From Podochytrium sp. JEL0797 (Eukaryota; Chytridiomycota; Chytridiomycetes; Chytridiales; Chytriomycetaceae): a stretch of DNA of 18,282 nt. The notes beneath the pieces are model-generated. The model saw only the letters and a program-made list of their open reading frames with translations, ran no database searches and was not told where the DNA came from. The position numbers and the translations under genes were made by a program. How positions within the stretch are numbered: the first letter of the stretch is position 1; every line of letters starts with the position of its first letter. Positions 1 to 9,573 of this stretch are shown piece after piece. The stretch lies in NCBI GenBank assembly GCA_027596195.1, contig JADGJG010000493.1, positions 1 through 18,282 of the forward strand, given 5' to 3'.

Positions 1-1
1 T

Positions 2-778
2 GTCGTGTCTCTTCATATGCGGATTGTCTGGCGCAACTCCTTCCTGGACGACAAGTACGCCTACTTTCAGATTATATGGGTCCTCGGCGCAATCCCCGTG
101 GCCGTTTTTGCAGGGTTGCAACAGCTTGCGGCGTTTGGGGAGTTGTGCATGTTTGCCCCCCAGTATGCCCGCGACGTCTACTTGATCTCGATTGCAGTGG
201 TAGGGTTTCCCGCGTTGCTCGCGCATGGCGCGACCTTGTTGTATATCGCCAAAGTGGTTGTAGTGGGTATTGCTGCCGAAACGGCGGGAAAGAGCGCGGG
301 TCCCGTCACCCAAGTCTCCAACAATACAAATGGGAAGGCCTTGACCGCTCCCGCTGCGTCTACGGCCTCGCTTCCAGGAGCCGCTGCGCACGGAAACCAG
401 GTGGCGGCGACACTCGCCAAGAAGGGTCGCGACTGGAAAAAGACAAAGGAGATTGTGAAGGAGCAGGTGGAATTGTATTGGCGATCGGTGCTGTTGGCAA
501 TTGTGTATTGCAGCTGGATTACGTACATTTGGATGTTTCTGGACAGCCTGTTGGGTACGACGCAAATAAACCAGAAGGAGGAATGGGCTCAGAAGTGGTA
601 TGGGTGTGCGTTGTCAGGGAATTCACAGGCTCAATGTGCGCAGTATATGGTTGGGCATATTCCCAGTGTGGGCCAGGTCACGGTCGCCAACCTCTCCATG
701 GCGTGTGCGGGAATGATTTTTTTCCTAATTTTTGGGACGGGAATGATGAAGGAGTGGAAGGAGCTCATCTTTAAGTGA
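2..778 (+). CDS. Frizzled-like seven-transmembrane receptor, copy 1 (3' part only)
   Basis: The window opens inside this gene: the frame is open from base 2 and reads VVSLHMRIVWRN, matching residue 307 onward of the complete paralog on the other strand at 4721-6421. What is visible is the end of TM3, then TM4, TM5, a long third intracellular loop rich in Ala/Ser/Asn, TM6 and TM7, ending in a ten-residue tail (MMKEWKELIFK, stop TAA... at the 3' end of the open frame). Over the TM3-TM5 stretch about 13 of 86 residues differ from the paralog. The cysteine-rich N-terminal domain would lie to the left and cannot be checked. The membrane segments and loop layout are seen; the Frizzled assignment rests on the paralog, which shows the extracellular domain. 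By family it should sit in the plasma membrane and sense an extracellular ligand, which is unknown. The gene is convergent with the ABC transporter; 268 bp separate the stop codons. Confidence 0.8.
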   Translation, partial: VVSLHMRIVWRNSFLDDKYAYFQIIWVLGAIPVAVFAGLQQLAAFGELCMFAPQYARDVYLISIAVVGFPALLAHGATLLYIAKVVVVGIAAETAGKSAGPVTQVSNNTNGKALTAPAASTASLPGAAAHGNQVAATLAKKGRDWKKTKEIVKEQVELYWRSVLLAIVYCSWITYIWMFLDSLLGTTQINQKEEWAQKWYGCALSGNSQAQCAQYMVGHIPSVGQVTVANLSMACAGMIFFLIFGTGMMKEWKELIFK

Positions 779-807
779 ATGTTTTGACTGGATTTTTGTT
801 TGCTTCA

Positions 808-813
808 AATAAA
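808..813 (+). terminator. Probable polyadenylation signal of Frizzled-like copy 1
   Basis: An AATAAA hexamer lies 30 nt after the stop codon in an A/T-rich stretch. The rest of the convergent gap (to 1046) is purine-rich on + (about 1014-1046) and carries no gene that I can see. Confidence 0.55.
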
Positions 814-1046
814 TATAGATTTAAGAAAGATAAATTATTTTGGCAGGTTCCTGAGACTTCTTGGCAAATTCGCCGCGCCTGAACCTTGAGAGAGAGATTA
901 GGATATGTGTGTGGATGAGGGGAAATTGGGATCAAATCGAAAAATTACGCGGTGATGCAGACGGAGAATTCGATTCCTTCACAATTTGAAAAAGATGAAT
1001 AGAAATACATAGCAGAAAAGAAGAAGAAAGAGGGAGAGAAGAAATT

Positions 1047-4000
1047 TCAGCGCTGTTTCCTCCGGTTCGTCAACACCATAGCCAGCCATCCAACTAGTCT
1101 GTACCCGAATCCGAGAGCCACCATCATCCATAGGTTACGTGAAGTTTGGTACATTTCGTAGCTGAATGGGGAGCGGAAGTCAGTAATGCGGTTTGGTGAT
1201 GAGGTCGACATGAACGTACCCAATCAGCTCTCGGGCGTATTGGACATCATATGCTCCCAGTGGATAATGAGGTCCATCGTAAATTTCAAGCGTCAATCCG
1301 ACTTATCAAACAACAAATCAGTTATGTGCCCGCAAAGCAAAACAAGTGGAAAAACTCACATTGAGCTTCCGTCATCCACCTATTCGGACTGAACCCAAAC
1401 AACCACCCGATCCCGAGTTTCTCCATATCCTTCAACCTCGGCGCGCTTCCGTTCATTAATGCTAAAACAAGCCCCGCCAAGATTGCCATCAATGGCGCAA
1501 TATCGCGTCGTGTCAGCATTGATAGGAAGATCGAGATGCCGTAGATGCAGAAAAAGTTTAGGAATACGAGAGCGTATTGGAGAGACAAGGAGAAGGTTGG
1601 CTTTGTGAAAAAGACATAGACGGATGTGAAGTGGAGAGAAGCCAAGGCGATTCTGTAAAGGGAGCTTAGGTTTTTGCCCTATTGCGATTCGTTTAGTATA
1701 GAGAAAATGCGCGTTGGGTTGGACTTACTAAGTAATATGCGAACGGGTTGTGTCCTGAGGCGGTTTCTCGCCAGTAAACCAATTTCTCCTCGCCAAACAA
1801 ACGAACCCCAGCAGGTCCAGACGCGACAGCAACAGAAATCCCGCACAGCGTACCATATAGAGTAATCAGATAATCATTCGGTGGAGACGAGAGTTGTCTG
1901 AAAGGCTGATGTAATATTCCGTGATAAAGCTCCTGCGACTGACATGCGATTCCGATAATTAAACCAGCCCCGGCACCAACGCAAAGTTCCGTCACGACGG
2001 CCGAAAAGTAGCGGAGTTGCTGTATCACAGATCTATGGTGACTCAGCCAAACTTGTTTCCAAAAACTGGCACCTCTCTGCCGTGCGAGTCGCTTCAAATC
2101 AAGAACGGAGCATGTCACTGCTGCAAAGGGAACCGGTCCAATTCGAGGCGTCATGTCTTCGTCAAATACATCCGCGTATAGAAACGCATCTGTCTTGCAT
2201 TCAAGCGTTCCTCGTTGATCCCACATTTTTACCACTTCATCCACTGACACTGGCACATCGCCTTTCATGCTCTTGTTGCCGCTCGCCAAATCCATCAACC
2301 CTTCTGCTATGGAACTGCTTCCCAATTTCAACTCTTTACTCTCGAAATAAGAAGCAACATCCTCTACAGGTCCGCAATAACAAACCCTCCCTCCAGATCC
2401 CATCACAAGCACCTCATCAAAGCACGAAAACAGATCTTGAGAAGGTTGATGGACTATGGACACAATTGTGACTCCGATGCGGGAAATGTGCCGCAGTGCT
2501 TGTGTGAGAATAAGGGCGGTTGTTGAGTCTATTCCGGAGGTGGGTTCGTCCAGGAATAAAATGAGGGGTGCTGTTTTACGAATTCTGTTTATCAAGTAAC
2601 GATGGAGAAGGAGGAAAGGATTGGAAATACCAGCAGCGAGCTCGATTGCAACGTTTACTCGTTTCCTCTGACCGCCAGAAATTCCTCTGTTGATCTCATC
2701 GCCAATCAAACAATGGGCGACGCAATCCAATCTTTTTTTCAAAATAATAGATTAGCCTCGTAAGTCAATAAAACAGACCGCCTTTGCAACACTCACTTCA
2801 ACACTTCCAAAATGGCGTCCACAAACGATTCAATCCTCCCGCAACTCCACTCCCTGGGCAACCGCGTCCTCGCAGAATACAAAACGACTTCTCGCACAGT
2901 CAGTTCGCGACACATTATATCGTCTTGTGGTACGTATCCGACAGCGCGTTTTAAGGAACTCAAAGTGGTGTTTGAAACTTCGTTGACGCGGATATCTCCG
3001 AGACAATCGATTTTTCCCATTAACGCGTTCATGAACGTTGTTTCTATAGCAAGATTAGACATTCGGTTAATCAAGAAGAGAATCAAAACTCACTTCCAGC
3101 CCCAGAAGGTCCAATCACCGCCACCATCCTCCCCGCCTCAAACACGCCCCCAACATTATCCAACAATGTCCTCCCCGCAACTGCATACGAAAGTTTTGAA
3201 AATTCGACTCGGATGCGACACTCTCCAAACGAATCGCGAAACGCTTCCACAAGGGTCGACAAGGCCGTCCCCATTTCTACTTGGACGTTGTGGAAGTGGG
3301 GGAGTGTGTCGGAGCTGGACCCGGATTCAGATAATGTATCTTTGGGTGAGAGGGTTTCGGAGGGGGAGATTCGCGTTCGGGGTGGGGGGGAGGAGGTTTT
3401 GCGTTTGATGCGATCTTTGGCGACGCGGATTCCGAAGGCGAGGAGTAGAATCGAGTCAATTAGCACGCACAATACAATGAAGCCATAATGCTGTTCTGTG
3501 ATGGATCCGGCGGGGCAGGAGCTGAAGAGATGACATGGGGTTGGGGCCTGTTGGCCAGATACACTGGAAAAGAAAACGCGTCAGAAGTGCGTGACTTAAG
3601 CTAAATAAATCACACCAGAAACTTCCTTCTGGGCATTGATGGATTGTGTGTGGATCGGGACAATAATAACCCGGCCAGCACAGCATGGGCTCGTAAAGGC
3701 CTTGCGGCTGTTTCCACAAATCGATGAAGATTAATTTACATCCGAATAAGCATGCTGTCAAAAACTCACTGTGCACCGCATCCCAAACATGCGTTCAATC
3801 GCGCATGCAGACGTTGGCGGACAATAAACAGGGTACGTGTTGCGGTTCTGTGCGTCCACATACGGACAATACCAACCCATTGGACACAAGTCATCCAACG
3901 TCGCGTACGAATCATCTGAAATTCCAATCGGGAGACCAACGGCCTGTGTTGGCTTAGCAAAGCAACCGAATCCGCGGGTTGTCACGGTGGTGTTGGAGGT

Positions 4001-4518
4001 GGATGGGAGAGGCGGTAATGTCCAGTTGGCGGTTATTGCGATCGAGAATGGGTCGAAGCCTTGGCTGGTTACTTCGAGATTCATTTCTCGCGATTGGAGA
4101 TGCATTTCACGATGTTTTGCGACCGTGACAATTTTTTTTCCTGGCGTGAAGAAATCTTTTTGAAAAAGAAAATGAGTGCGATTGGAATTCGTTAGGAGAG
4201 AAAATAAGATCGCATCAATGGCGACAGCCGACACCAGCGATTCCACTAAATAGATTGCTCTCGCGTGCGCACGTGCAAGCTCTCGAAGCGAACGAAACCG
4301 ATTTCAAACTTCAATGCTGAAAGGCGAAAAAACGGAGGACTTCGAACGACGGAGGGGGGGTGTTTTTCCTGAGGAAAGTACTGATCAGAAAGGGGAAGTG
4401 AGCGATTCAATCGTTCAAGAAACATTATTATCTCGTGACTTCGATTACCTTCATTACCTGCTCTCGATTGAACATGCGAAATGGTCGTTCCAGAGGACGC
4501 GATTAACCGGGAGAACAT
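1047..4518 (-). CDS. ABCG-family half-transporter with cysteine-rich N-terminal domain (plant ABCG24/28-like layout)
   Basis: Spliced by hand, read down the minus strand: 4518-4458, 4245-3770, 3707-3616, 3563-3094, 3043-2797, 2731-2631, 2570-1729, 1678-1360, 1301-1220, 1161-1047; 2805 nt, 934 residues. All junctions are GT..AG and in frame. Order: hydrophobic N-terminal segment; cysteine-rich region with CPMGWYCP and CWPGYYCP motifs; a transmembrane helix (YGFIVLCVLIDSILLLAFGI); nucleotide-binding domain with Walker A GPSGAGKTT, signature ISGGQRKR, Walker B LILFLDEPTSG and a switch histidine in SIVHQPSQD; then a six-helix membrane domain. By family it is an ATP-driven exporter of lipids or hydrophobic compounds that works as a dimer; the substrate is unknown. 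The first exon is the weak point: frame 4303-4246 is open but has no ATG, and I chose the ATG at 4518 because donor 4457 and acceptor 4246 keep phase. The domain core from exon 2 on is secure. Confidence 0.88.
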
Positions 4519-4720
4519 GAGGAGGGGGTGAAAACATATAAGGCAATTTCCAGACTTCTGCCATTGCGCCTGGCGCCAAAGGCACGATGGAAGTCGCAGC
4601 GACAAAATACTACTCTCTACAGGAAACCTGCAGACGTGGCGTCCTTGGCCGAGAAGTCTGAGGAAGCTGCCCACACGCCAAAACTGCTCTCCTTCTATTT
4701 TTTGGAGTAAACTTTTTAAT

Positions 4721-6421
4721 TTAATTAAAGATGAGTCCCTTCCACTCCTTCATCATTCCCGTCCCAAAAATAAGGAAGAAAATCATTCCTGCAGACGCCA
4801 TGGAGAGGTTGGCGACCGTGACCTGGTTTACACTCGGAATATGCCCGACCATATACTGCGCACATTGAGTCTGTGAATTCCCTGACAACGCACACCCATA
4901 CCACTTCTGAGCCCATTCGTCATTTTTCTGGTTCATTTGCGCTGTCATCAGGCTGTCCAGAAATATCCAGATGTATACGATCCAACTGCAATACACAATT
5001 GCCAACAGAACCGATCGCCAATACAATTCCACCTGCTCCTTCAGAATCTCCTTTGTCTTTTTCCAATCGAGACCCTTCTTGGCGAGAGCCGCCGCCGCCT
5101 GGTTTCCTTGCACAGCAGCTCCTGGAAGCGAGGCCATGGACGCAGGGAGGACAGCCACGGACTTCCCATCTCCTTTGCCATTTGTATTGTTGGAGACTTG
5201 GGTGGCCACGCTCTTTCTCGCCATTTCGGCAGCAATTCCCAGTACAGCCACTTTAGCAATATACAGCAAAGTTCCTCCATGCGCGAGCAACGCGGGAAAC
5301 CCTACCACTGCAACCGGGAGCAAGTACACGTTATGAGCGTACTGGGGGGCAAACAGGCACATCTCCCCAGACGCCGCGAGTTGTTGCAACCCAGCAAAAA
5401 TGGCCACGGGGATCGCACCGAGCACCCAAATAATCTGAAAGTAGACGTACTTGTCGTCCAGGAAGGAGTTGCGCCATACAATCCGCAGATGGAGAGACAC
5501 AACAAACAGGGCAATCCAGAGAATGGTAGTGAGGAGGGTATACAGCACCACAGTAGCTTGGGCGGTACAGACACCGCTGTTGAATTGGTTTGCGGAAGTG
5601 ATGTCATCAATGCACGTGTATCGCGCAGGGTTTCCAACGTTGATAGCAAATGCGACGTGGAAGCCAGCAGTCATGAGGGACGCGTACATGACCATTTTGG
5701 CGGGGTGCGTTCGTTTCTTGGGGAACACGAGATAAGAGACGCACACAAAGGCGGAACCAAGCAGGGAGCAGAGATTTATGACGCTGGTTACGATCCCTTG
5801 GAAATCCAGCGAATCCGTCGGGTACATAATGAAAAGCGTGGGACACGGAAGGCAGCACGCTCCTGTGCAAATCTGTCCCGGGATGGTGGGATAGCTGCCG
5901 TTTGGAAACACGTTCGGGTTTTGCTTCAAGAATGAGGAAGAGCATGTTGTCAGTGTGCTCTGGTTGGTGGATGGGAGCGTTGTCGTCCCGTTCGCAGTTG
6001 GATCGGACCCGAGACATGTTGGGCTTGTGGAATAGGCCAACGGGAACCCGGATGTGACGCTGGAACAGTTTGGAAGGTTGCCAACTTCTCCAAAGGAGGT
6101 GAACAATGCCATGCATGAAGAATCAGTTGTTTCACATAGAGATTTGCACGCGATTTGCCCGATTCCAGTTTGCGTCAAGTTGCAACTGGGATACCACGAG
6201 TAGCATATGAGCGCCACAAATGAAGTGATGCACTTTTGGTACTGTGCAGTCGTGTTCAAAATCAGTAACGTGTCGATGCCGCTACCCTTTAATGTTTCCT
6301 CGATTATTGGGATTGAACTCCCCTGGGGCAAAAACACAGGATAGTCAATACAGTTGGTGCAGTAGAGGTTCGTTGACGCAGATTCTGGAGCGTACGGTGC
6401 ACATATTCCTGAAGCCGACAT
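4721..6421 (-). CDS. Frizzled-like receptor with cysteine-rich domain, copy 2 (complete)
   Basis: A single-exon frame of 566 residues starting with ATG at 6421. Residues about 7-119 form a cysteine-rich domain whose spacing follows the Frizzled CRD: C64-ITSFVALIC73-YSWYPSC80, then AC92-KSLC96 and C103. This is followed by a Ser/Thr/Asn-rich linker with several N-glycosylation sequons and a Cys cluster (185-193). Seven hydrophobic helices lie near 209-232, 241-262, 286-310, 326-347, 364-396, 467-490 and 537-556, with the long third cytoplasmic loop (397-466) carrying basic DWKKTKE. The tail after TM7 is about ten residues; the animal Dishevelled-binding KTxxxW motif is not present in that form (the site reads GTGMMKEWKGL). 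There is no clear hydrophobic signal peptide at the very N-terminus. By family it is a plasma-membrane receptor; ligand and signalling partner are unknown. It lies on the same strand as the ABC transporter, whose modelled start is about 200 bp downstream of this stop. Confidence 0.87.
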   Translation of the reverse strand: MSASGICAPYAPESASTNLYCTNCIDYPVFLPQGSSIPIIEETLKGSGIDTLLILNTTAQYQKCITSFVALICYSWYPSCNLTQTGIGQIACKSLCETTDSSCMALFTSFGEVGNLPNCSSVTSGFPLAYSTSPTCLGSDPTANGTTTLPSTNQSTLTTCSSSFLKQNPNVFPNGSYPTIPGQICTGACCLPCPTLFIMYPTDSLDFQGIVTSVINLCSLLGSAFVCVSYLVFPKKRTHPAKMVMYASLMTAGFHVAFAINVGNPARYTCIDDITSANQFNSGVCTAQATVVLYTLLTTILWIALFVVSLHLRIVWRNSFLDDKYVYFQIIWVLGAIPVAIFAGLQQLAASGEMCLFAPQYAHNVYLLPVAVVGFPALLAHGGTLLYIAKVAVLGIAAEMARKSVATQVSNNTNGKGDGKSVAVLPASMASLPGAAVQGNQAAAALAKKGLDWKKTKEILKEQVELYWRSVLLAIVYCSWIVYIWIFLDSLMTAQMNQKNDEWAQKWYGCALSGNSQTQCAQYMVGHIPSVNQVTVANLSMASAGMIFFLIFGTGMMKEWKGLIFN

Positions 6422-7214
6422 GGTTTAAACTGGCTGTGTGATTTTTGATTTTTGAAGCGAAATGGGGTTGTGCTGGGATGTGATCTTCAGAGGTGATCTG
6501 TTGAATATTCGCGTTTAATTGACGAGAGAGGGAGATACGACGACGACAACCCACCTTCGCAAAACGCGTATATGTAGCGAATGAGCGTAAAGGAGTGTGA
6601 CAGTGTAGGGCGAAGCGAACGAACGAACAAATCAATATGGGTCGAAGTTCGGTGTAAATCTTGCTGGCTTTGTTCAGCTAGCTAAAAAGTCAAGAGAAAA
6701 CGCGAGTCTTTTGGAAAATAACATGACAAAAGGGGAATATGGGAATAAAATGAAAATTTCATTTTTTTAAAGTAAATATAAAAAAAAGGCCAGCCACCAA
6801 CGAAGGCTCAAAAGAAATGAATCAGTCAAGAATCATAAGAATATTAGACTGTAATGCTGTTCTGTGACGGATCCGGCGGGGCGGGAGCTGAGTTGGCGCT
6901 AGCCGGATACACGGTGTAGAAACCATCCACGATGAGCAAAACAAGGTATTATCCATAAAGTGTAAACGGATGGATGACACGTAAATAGGGAAGTTAGCGC
7001 GAGACCAGAATGATGAATCATGCATGTTTTTGTGTATTCCCCTTCACGAAACAAACCAAAAAAACGGATCACCGCGAGACAAAAACCACAAAACACCTCG
7101 AGATACATCCTCCCTCCAACAACGCCAACCAATAACAAAGCCCCACTCGCCTCCACCCCCTCCAACCAAACAAGAAAAGAAAAAAACAAAACACCACAAG
7201 ACAGTCCACCCCTT
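6422..7214. other. Gene-free stretch between Frizzled-like copy 2 and the REI1-like gene
   Basis: This holds the 5' flank of the Frizzled-like gene and the 3' flank of the REI1-like gene, both on minus. It contains A/T-rich sequence around 6715-6790, a GAACGAACGAAC-like tract near 6610-6630 and the ABC transporter fragment annotated separately. The open frames here have no recognisable domains and look like chance. Confidence 0.6.
6848..6910 (-). pseudogene. Fragment of an ABCG transporter exon
   Basis: Bases 6852-6890 match the start of ABC exon 4 (3486-3524) with two mismatches in 39 positions. The homology continues past an internal deletion to the exon's first bases (GTGTATCCGGCTA here against GTGTATCTGGCCA beside the splice acceptor near 3563). 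Nothing else of the transporter is recognisable around it, and the reading frame is not maintained. It lies upstream of Frizzled-like copy 2 in the same orientation as the intact transporter, so it looks like the remains of a second receptor-transporter unit. Short, but too similar for chance. Confidence 0.75.
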
Positions 7215-9210
7215 CTAACTGTCAAACCCAATCTGACTCCGATAATGCTTATTGATCGTACTCTTGTTTGCACTCTGCCCAATCTTGGCCCTGAAATCCT
7301 GATAGCCCCTGCTAACCTTATAATTCTGCTTATTCGCCTCCCTCTCAAGCGCCATAGTCGCAATCTTGGACCGCAACGCGACAGCGTTCATGGACGCGTA
7401 GTTGGCCGCCACGGAACGCGTGATGGCGAGGGAGTCGGGGAGTGGGGTTTTCGGAACACGGATGACGTGGGCGTTTTTGTGCAGGATTCGCACGCCGGAG
7501 GGGAGGGTGAGGGTAAGGCCGTCTTCGGAGATGGTGGGGACTCTCTTTTTGGCGCTGTTTTTGAGAGAGAAAGGGGGGTGAGTTCGGAAGGGGAGAGAGA
7601 GACTTTGAAAAACAAGGGGCGTATACCGTCTGGTGACCAACGCGTCTTCAACCACTTCTTCGTCCGCTGCAGCACCGCCTTCAACACCTTCCATGTCTTC
7701 CCACTCTTCATCCTCCGCCTCGTCGTCGTCCCATGTAGAGCTAAAGTCGTAAAAGTCACCGAGTTCGGCTTCCCCGCCGTTTTCGTATTCGACTTTGCAA
7801 TGGCCCTTGTCGGTCTGTGCAGCGATAGTTTTTGTATTAGAGAGTGTGTGGTGCGATGGGGTTGAAGCGCGTTTCTAAGATAACTGGCTCGCTTTGCTCG
7901 CTCTTTTCGATTGAGGTTTCGTGTATCTTGCTCGCTTCGCTCGCTCCTTTCTTTGCGCGCGTTTTGTTGGATGCAATTCGGATAGAACTTGTTCGCTTCG
8001 CTCACTTTTGGTCCATGCAATTCCGACATAACTTGCTCGCTTTGCTCACTTTCTAGCGCAGCTCCGCTGCACATTCCACGCGCCCTGCCGCGCTCACACA
8101 CTATCGCACCGCACCGCTGCGCGGCGCGGCAAAACAAAAAAACTCACCATATGCTTCCGGACAGCCTCCAAAGAATGCAACGCCCTCCCCTTCCCATTAC
8201 AAAACAAACACACATTCCCAACCGCCACCTTTTCCGCCAAATACGCCACAAGCCCCTCCATGTCGACCAAAAACTCCAAATCAGGCACGAAAAAGGAGTG
8301 CTCGAGAGCCATGTGTTTGAGGTTGTCTTCAATCGAGGGAGCGGCGAGCGTGTGCGTGCAAAAGAGACAATCTTTGTGAGGGTCGAGACGCGTGGCGGTT
8401 GCGATTTTGGCGTCAATGACGGCAGAGAGTTCGGATTCGGTTTGAGCGGCGGCGAGTTGGATTCTCCAGGGGAGGGGTTTGGGGTCCGCAGCCGAGGTAG
8501 CGGCAGAAGAGGAAGAAGGTTCTTCGGAGACAGGGGCAAGGGGACGCTTGTCGTAAGCGGATTGGAGTTCCTTGTGTTTTTTGGAGGCGAGGTGGTTGGT
8601 GTATCCGTTTTCGGTGGAGTAGGATTTTCTGGGGGAGTGTAGTGAGTTTGTATTCTCTTGCATCACTGGAACAAGTAACGAAACACACCTGCATGCAGCA
8701 CACGAAGCGGAATACGAATCCTTGGCGGCATCGACGGTAATCTTTTCGGCTTGGGCTGTGGGTTTGAAATGAGGAGTGAGTGATCACCCTTTTTCAAGCA
8801 CTGCCTTCCATTCACAACACCCCCCTTCTTCGAAGAACGCACACACACACACACACACTCTCTCTCTCTCTACACACCCTTCAAACGCAACGCAAAGTTG
8901 TCCATGGTGACTGGGGGCAACTCGGCAACCTTCCTCTTGAGGTTGTATCTGTGCCAGTCGGAGCGGTAGTGGTCGCGCTGGTTGTCTGCGGAGCGGAACG
9001 CAACGTGGCACTTTGGAGGTTGATGGATGATGGATGGATCGATGGATGGGTAGTGTGGAGAAGGAGAGAGTGTGGATGAGTTGCACGATCACTGGGCATG
9101 AATAGATAGAAACTCACGGCAAGACAAGTGTAAAGCGATCCTTCAACGGGAACCATCGAAGCGGAAGTTGCTTCGCTGAATTGCGACGCGGTTTCGTGTT
9201 CGCTTTCCAT
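7215..9210 (-). CDS. REI1: Rei1/ZNF622-type zinc-finger 60S ribosome-assembly factor
   Basis: Six exons on the minus strand: 9210-9118, 9010-8878, 8755-8689, 8628-8148, 7814-7627, 7554-7215; 1302 nt, 433 residues, near the length of yeast Rei1 and human ZNF622. ATG at 9210 is followed by a first zinc finger C29-LAC32..H45-x5-H51 in the diagnostic context SDWHRYNLKRKVAELP. The second is C94-AAC97..H110..H116 (ENGYTNHLASKKHKE). Two more follow in exon 4: CLFCTHTL..HMALEH and CLFCNGKG..SLEAVRKHM, the last continuing across the intron into TDKGHC. An acidic stretch and the C-terminal block ending NKSTINKHYRSQIGFDS also match the family. Known role: a cytoplasmic factor that joins pre-60S subunits and helps recycle shuttling assembly factors such as Arx1/Alb1. 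Intron 4 (8147-7815, 333 nt) is long and repeat-filled; intron 2 carries a microsatellite. It is head-to-head with the VRG4-like gene. Confidence 0.95.
7860..8100 (-). repeat. Degenerate short-repeat cluster inside the long REI1 intron
   Basis: Read along the gene, at least four variants of the core GAGCGAAGCGAACAAGTT occur, for example GAGCAAAGCGAGCAAGTT and GAGCGAAGCGAGCAAGAT, spaced about 40-60 bp apart. Two are followed by a shared GGAATTGCAT / CGAATTGCATCCAAC tail. A hairpin at 8056-8072 (7-nt arms, 3-nt loop, one imperfect pair) lies just upstream. The same elements in the same order occur in the long intron of the VRG4-like gene. Confidence 0.75.
8840..8870. repeat. Dinucleotide microsatellite, (CA)n followed by (CT)n
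   Basis: A CA run joined to a CT run on the plus strand. It lies within the second REI1 intron, close to the donor site, so on the transcript it reads as GA then TG repeats. Confidence 0.9.
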
Positions 9211-9573
9211 CTTGAAAGTGTTTTGAAATGAAGTCAACAAAAAAAAAAAAAAAAAACACAAAGTTCGATTCGAGTTGGAGTTGCCGGGGTGGAATAGGTG
9301 TTGAGCATGCAAGCAGAGAATTGCATGGAATTTTATTGTTTCGGATCTATTCCTCAATAGAAGGAATTCATTCTCGCACGCGTGTTACGCGGATTAAATT
9401 CTCACGCGGATTCTCTCTTCCCTTTGTAAATATTCGCCGTGAATCCAAGAAGCAAAGATCGTTAAACCCCTTCCTCAACATGGGTGACTAATGCCCACCT
9501 GGTCGCAGTGCCTGCCTCTGAGCTGATTTGCGAATGCAATTTTTTCAGCTGTCAACTTGCCAACCAACCCAAC
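9211..9573. promoter_or_regulatory. Shared divergent promoter region of the REI1-like and VRG4-like genes
   Basis: Only 363 bp separate the two start codons, so both promoters and both 5' leaders must lie here. It contains an 18-base poly(A) run on + at about 9239-9256, a typical nucleosome-excluding tract, and no convincing coding frame. No specific factor-binding site was identified. Confidence 0.65.

Noticed and set aside
4246..4674. Minus-strand open frame of 142 codons just upstream of the ABC transporter
   Set aside because: It opens with GTG and has no domain. Part of it (from the ATG at 4518) is used as the proposed first ABC exon; the rest is treated as leader and intron.
4937..5935. 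Long plus-strand open frame of 332 codons
   Set aside because: It lies antisense inside the Frizzled-like gene, whose minus frame shows the conserved CRD and helices; the plus frame has no recognisable domain.
7020..7865. Plus-strand open frame of 281 codons
   Set aside because: It is the antisense shadow of the last REI1 exons and introns; the minus strand gives an exact family match.
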